From the NCBI GenBank assembly GCA_032718475.1, contig JAUCBJ010003932.1, positions 1 to 20,285 of the forward strand: DNA of 20,285 bases, read 5' to 3'. Position 1 is the stretch's first letter; the number at the start of each line of letters is the position of its first letter. This DNA is from Nemertoderma westbladi. Taxonomy: Eukaryota; Xenacoelomorpha; Nemertodermatida; Nemertodermatidae. Positions 17,331-20,285 of the stretch are shown one piece after another. Made by a program: the position numbers and the translations under genes. Under the pieces are notes generated by a model. That model worked only from the letters and a program-made list of their open reading frames with translations, was not told where the DNA came from and did no database searches.

Positions 17331-17498
17331 ATGCGAAATGGAGCCTCAGACCGACTGAACTCGAGCCAAAACAGCTCTAATGATTTCGATGAAATTTTCA
17401 CAGCGGATGGATACCGCGATGCTAAGATCGCATGCTTGTGTCAATATTTCGACCAGGGATCGGAAAATAAACATAAACGAAAAACCACCATACTGTAG
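17331..17498 (+). CDS. Short 55-residue ORF, coding-looking
   Basis: ATG at 17331 to TAG at 17496. The protein begins MRNGASDRLNSSQNSSNDFD, continues IFTADGYRDAKIACLCQYFD and ends HKRKTTIL. Its base composition is more balanced than the flanks and it is polar and cysteine-containing, without signal peptide or membrane segment. There is no recognised domain, no GT donor at an obvious place and no partner exon. It may be an exon, a small gene or chance. Confidence 0.25.
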   Translation: MRNGASDRLNSSQNSSNDFDEIFTADGYRDAKIACLCQYFDQGSENKHKRKTTIL

Positions 17499-18178
17499 GC
17501 GCAATGATAAAAACACAATTAAACTGACATAAACTGTACTTAAACATTAGAACCGAAATTGAATCACCATTACAAGAAAAACCCCATAATAAAATCTTAC
17601 GTTGTTTGACGGTGTGCCGTTAAGCAGAACTATAGACATTAGACATACAGTAGGCAAACAATTAATATTCTTAAAAAAGTTACAACGGGAATCGGAAAAT
17701 ACAGTAGATGAGGAAATTCCCAAGAAGCAACAAGATTAGGTCGCCGGTTTACTTATATTATTATTATATTTTTTGACGGACAGAAATAATGACAGTCCCT
17801 CAATCATTATACAGTAATTAACATCGGAAATTTTAATCCGAGCCAAGAAAACCCAGATAAAGAGAATCTTAGTTAGGACTTACAATAAGGATACACAACA
17901 AATCTACTGTAGGCCCCTCCTCCAGTATTATTCATATTTTAGTTCTCTCATAACAGTAATACAGTACCTAATGCAGCACATCGCACTTGTGAAAATAAGC
18001 GGCAGTGAATAAGCCATTATTTATACCAAAAATATATCAATATAATTCACCAAAATATCTATATCGGGATATTAATTCACACAAAAAATTAAATTTCAAT
18101 CACTGTAGTAACCAGGCGTTTTGCAGCCAATTGAATGCGGATGTTTTAGAAAGACCATAATGGCTACAATGCAGCCAA
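17499..18178. other. No gene seen
   Basis: AT-rich sequence with short frames only. It leads into the 43-bp minisatellite; the first repeat-like half unit (GCAGCCAAAATACAACC) begins about 18171. Confidence 0.6.
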
Positions 18179-18823
18179 AATACAACCTACCGCAGCCACG
18201 GTGTCACTCTGTATATACCATAATACAACCTACCGCAGCCACGGTGTCACTCTGTATATACCATAATACAACCTACCGCAGCCACGGTGTCACTCTGTAT
18301 ATACCATAATACAACCTACCGCAGCCACGGTGTCACTCTGTATATACCATAATACAACCTACCGCAGCCACGGTGTCACTCGGTATATACCATAATACAA
18401 CCTACCGCAGCCACGGTGTCACTCTGTATATACCATAATACAACCTACCGCAGCCACGGTGTCACTCTGTATATACCATAATACAACCTACCGCAGCCAC
18501 GGTGTCACTCTGTATATACCATAATACAACCTACCGCAGCCACGGTGTCACTCTGTATATACCATAATACAACCTACCGCAGCCACGGTGTCACTCTGTA
18601 TATACCATAATACAACCTACCGCAGCCACGGTGTCACTCGGTATATACCATAATACAACCTACCGCAGCCACGGTGTCACTCTGTATATACCATAATACA
18701 ACCTACCGCAGCCACGGTGTCACTCTGTATATACCATAATACAACCTGCCGCAGCCACGGTGTCACTCTGTATATACCATAATACAACCTGCCGCAGCCA
18801 CGGTGTCACTCTGTATATATCAT
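18179..18823. repeat. 43-bp minisatellite, 15 copies
   Basis: Fifteen head-to-tail copies of a 43-bp unit (AATACAACCTACCGCAGCCA, then CGGTGTCACTCTGTATATAC and CAT). Copies are nearly identical. Rare variants are CTCGG for CTCTG (at 18381 and 18639, exactly six units apart) and CTGCC for CTACC in the last two copies. The two copies with CTCGG hint at duplication of a six-unit block. 43 is not a multiple of three, so the open frame at 18121-18309 is not a gene. Confidence 0.95.
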
Positions 18824-19081
18824 GATGCAACCAATAAACCATCAGTCATACAATCCTTTGACACCACATGCTGCATTGTACAGCGGTTTTAAAAGTTTTG
18901 ACATTTATGATCTTATTTTCATAATTAAAACAAATTCAATTCTATACTGTTCTGACAAAATTCCAGTTACTAAAAGCAGGCTCCTACTAACAATAGGCAT
19001 GGGGGTGCGAGGTTTGGAGTTTGTGTTTGGTGCCAACAGACATGTGGGGGGATGTTGGACCTTGGTTAGGTTAGTGACAGC

Positions 19082-19084
<3 letters not shown>
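18824..19084. other. No gene seen
   Basis: Flank between the minisatellite and the G run. An open frame (18822-19085) spans it but starts inside the repeat and has no recognised domain. Confidence 0.55.

Positions 19085-19113
<29 letters not shown>
19085..19113 (+). repeat. Poly(G) homopolymer, 29 bases
   Basis: An uninterrupted run of 29 G residues, about 100 bp beyond the polyadenylation signal of the minus-strand exon at 19347-19520. On that exon's strand it would read as poly(C). Confidence 0.95.
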
Positions 19114-19116
<3 letters not shown>

Positions 19117-19209
19117 TGGGTTATGTGGCGACATGGACCCAATTACTCAGAATAGAATATTCATATTCAATCATATTTTAAAAAAAAGCGTACATTCGGT
19201 ATAATGCTA

Positions 19210-19215
19210 TTTATT
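19210..19215 (-). terminator. Polyadenylation signal AATAAA
   Basis: AATAAA on the minus strand, 132 bases after the TGA of the exon at 19347-19520. Its placement supports reading that exon as terminal with a short 3' UTR, as is usual for ribosomal protein genes. Confidence 0.5.
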
Positions 19216-19346
19216 ATTATCGCGTCCAAACCAATGAAACTAATTCAATTAGCACAATAATTAATTAGTCAGGCCAAGGACGCCAGACAATAACATTTCA
19301 CCAAAGTTCAAAAGTTTCTCCACCCCGTTCCCCGTTCGTTCCACAA

Positions 19347-19520
19347 TCACCACGCCTCGTTGGCCCCACCCCAATCACTTGCGCCTCCAGCCGAGGGTGC
19401 AGTCTGCCCTGTGGCGGGAGTGGCAGTGGGCGCCACTGCGGCGGAAGGTGTCGTAGCCGCCCACTCGTCGCCGGCCCAGTCCTGACCGAATCCCGCAGTC
19501 GGTTGGGTCTTCATATCGGC
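19347..19520 (-). CDS. Probable terminal exon of ribosomal protein SA (uS2), C-terminal tail
   Basis: A GC-rich island in AT-rich DNA. On the minus strand, an acceptor (TTTAATCCCGACAG) is followed by 57 codons and TGA. The peptide begins ADMKTQPTAGFGQDWAGDEW, passes through an alanine-, threonine- and proline-rich stretch and ends ASDWGGANEAW. Repeated [DE]-W-[AG] motifs in a low-complexity Ala/Pro tail at the end of the protein are the hallmark of the C terminus of RPSA, a 40S subunit protein also called the 67-kDa laminin receptor. The tail is the most variable part of RPSA, so the match is by character, not alignment. No upstream exon is recognisable in the remaining 765 bp, so the preceding intron would extend beyond the window. 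Another acidic Trp-tailed protein is possible. Confidence 0.5.
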   Translation of the reverse strand, partial: ADMKTQPTAGFGQDWAGDEWAATTPSAAVAPTATPATGQTAPSAGGASDWGGANEAW

Positions 19521-20285
19521 CTGTCGGGATTAAATAAAGAAATAGAGGTAAAATAAAGCGTTTAGGGTAACATAATAACTTGACAGGCGAGTCTTAGTCT
19601 ACTTGCCAGAGATAAACAATTTCTTTGAAATCTATTCCAATTAAGAAATTAGATTCACAAAATATGCGAGATATTGTCGTCGTAGCGGCTCCGTTCAATC
19701 GATATTAATTCATTTTACACAAAAAACTTTATAACTCCGGTTAAACCACCGAAACTCTCTCACTGTTTTCATTCCACGACCAACGCTGTACCTCCAGGCT
19801 CCACCTACTAGCCCCAGAAATCGAGGAAACCCAGCCAAGTACCTAACTGATCTAGACTTCGTTTTCTGATTACTTAGGAGTACTCTCAGAATCACTAGAG
19901 GGAGCCCAATAGCTCCTCAGCTCATTAGTACAGGCGTCTTCTAGTTTTTGTTAACTCAAAGAAGAATTTGACAGTTAAATTTTGAAAATTTCAAAATTTT
20001 GTAAGTTAACTTTGAAAGTCCTCAGGAAATGTCTGATCGGGGTGAACATCAAAGGATTGTATGCTTGAGCTTGAGCATATCGGCGATCCCTGTTAGCTGG
20101 GATATGATGGAAGTCATTGAGAGCTTCGAACATCAAATCATTGGATGGCACATTCACAAGAATGCTACGTCGGGTTCACTGTGTCAAGTAAAATGCAATA
20201 CTAAGCCGCCTCCGCTTTGCAGGACATTGCTATCGCGGTGAGGACCAGCCAGTGCATAATATTGTGCTTCGGCATGCCCATTGAG
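19521..20285. other. Probable intron or flank; two overlapping opposite-strand open frames
   Basis: If the exon at 19347-19520 is correct, this is its upstream intron. Toward the edge, both strands are open: plus 20029-20241 (MSDRGEHQRIVCLSLSISAI start) and minus 19975-20157 (SNDLMFEALNDFHHIPANRD). A further minus-strand segment at the edge (HAEAQYYALAGPHRD) is open in a different frame. GC content is higher here than to the left. The sequence looks once-coding, more likely a decayed mobile-element piece than a host exon, but I recognise no family. Confidence 0.3.

Noticed and set aside
18822-19085. 87-codon ORF ending at the G run
   Set aside because: Starts inside the last satellite copy and has no recognisable domain.

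Overview
The window looks like animal nuclear DNA, most likely from a marine deuterostome invertebrate such as an echinoderm or hemichordate. That placement is an inference from the LINE families, the abundance of TAGGCCTA, TACAGTA and CCGGTA words, and spliced-gene signals; no single marker proves it. The sequence is AT-rich, has GT-AG splice sites and AATAAA signals, and shows no prokaryotic gene organisation. Much of it is transposable elements and satellites in various states of decay. Few host genes are visible.

Left part (1-4219): two short exons, probably from one unrecognised gene, lie at 1-78 and 1021 onward. A quiet stretch follows, holding a perfect 15-bp-arm hairpin. Next comes an intact, single-reading-frame C2H2 zinc-finger gene on the minus strand (2756-3988) with eight fingers built by duplication of a two-finger unit.

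Centre (4220-11769): a 7,550-bp DNA-transposon-like insertion. Its ends are exact 38-bp inverted repeats (beginning TACGGTGG), each followed inward by a tandem array of 20/21-bp units, and it is bounded by a perfect 6-bp direct repeat, TATAAC. Inside are a fragment resembling the N-terminal part of an integrase-type (DDE) transposase, and, convergent with it, a HECT-like fragment. Several other things sit inside or were added later: a 5'-truncated CR1/L2-type LINE with a long open reverse-transcriptase frame (4545-6620), a 68-bp minisatellite with higher-order structure (8441-9565), another LINE 3' end (10140-10279), and a third copy of the terminal array (10592-10655). TATAAC duplication, TAC-beginning ends, DDE protein and HECT protein together fit what I recall of IS3EU-type transposons, with fold-back-like tandem arrays at the ends.

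Right part (11776-16869): a decayed second LINE (RT from about 12040 to 13632, with a stop codon inside the GVRQG motif), then a decayed Ty3/gypsy-type pol fragment on the minus strand (14515-16300: RT tail, RNase H, zinc-binding domain, integrase and its C-terminal module), and then a probable MITE (16316-16869).

Far right (16870-20285): a short coding-looking ORF, a 15-copy 43-bp minisatellite (18179-18823), a 29-base G run, and a GC-rich minus-strand exon (19347-19520) with acceptor, stop codon and polyadenylation signal. Its acidic and tryptophan-rich tail resembles the C terminus of ribosomal protein SA (uS2).
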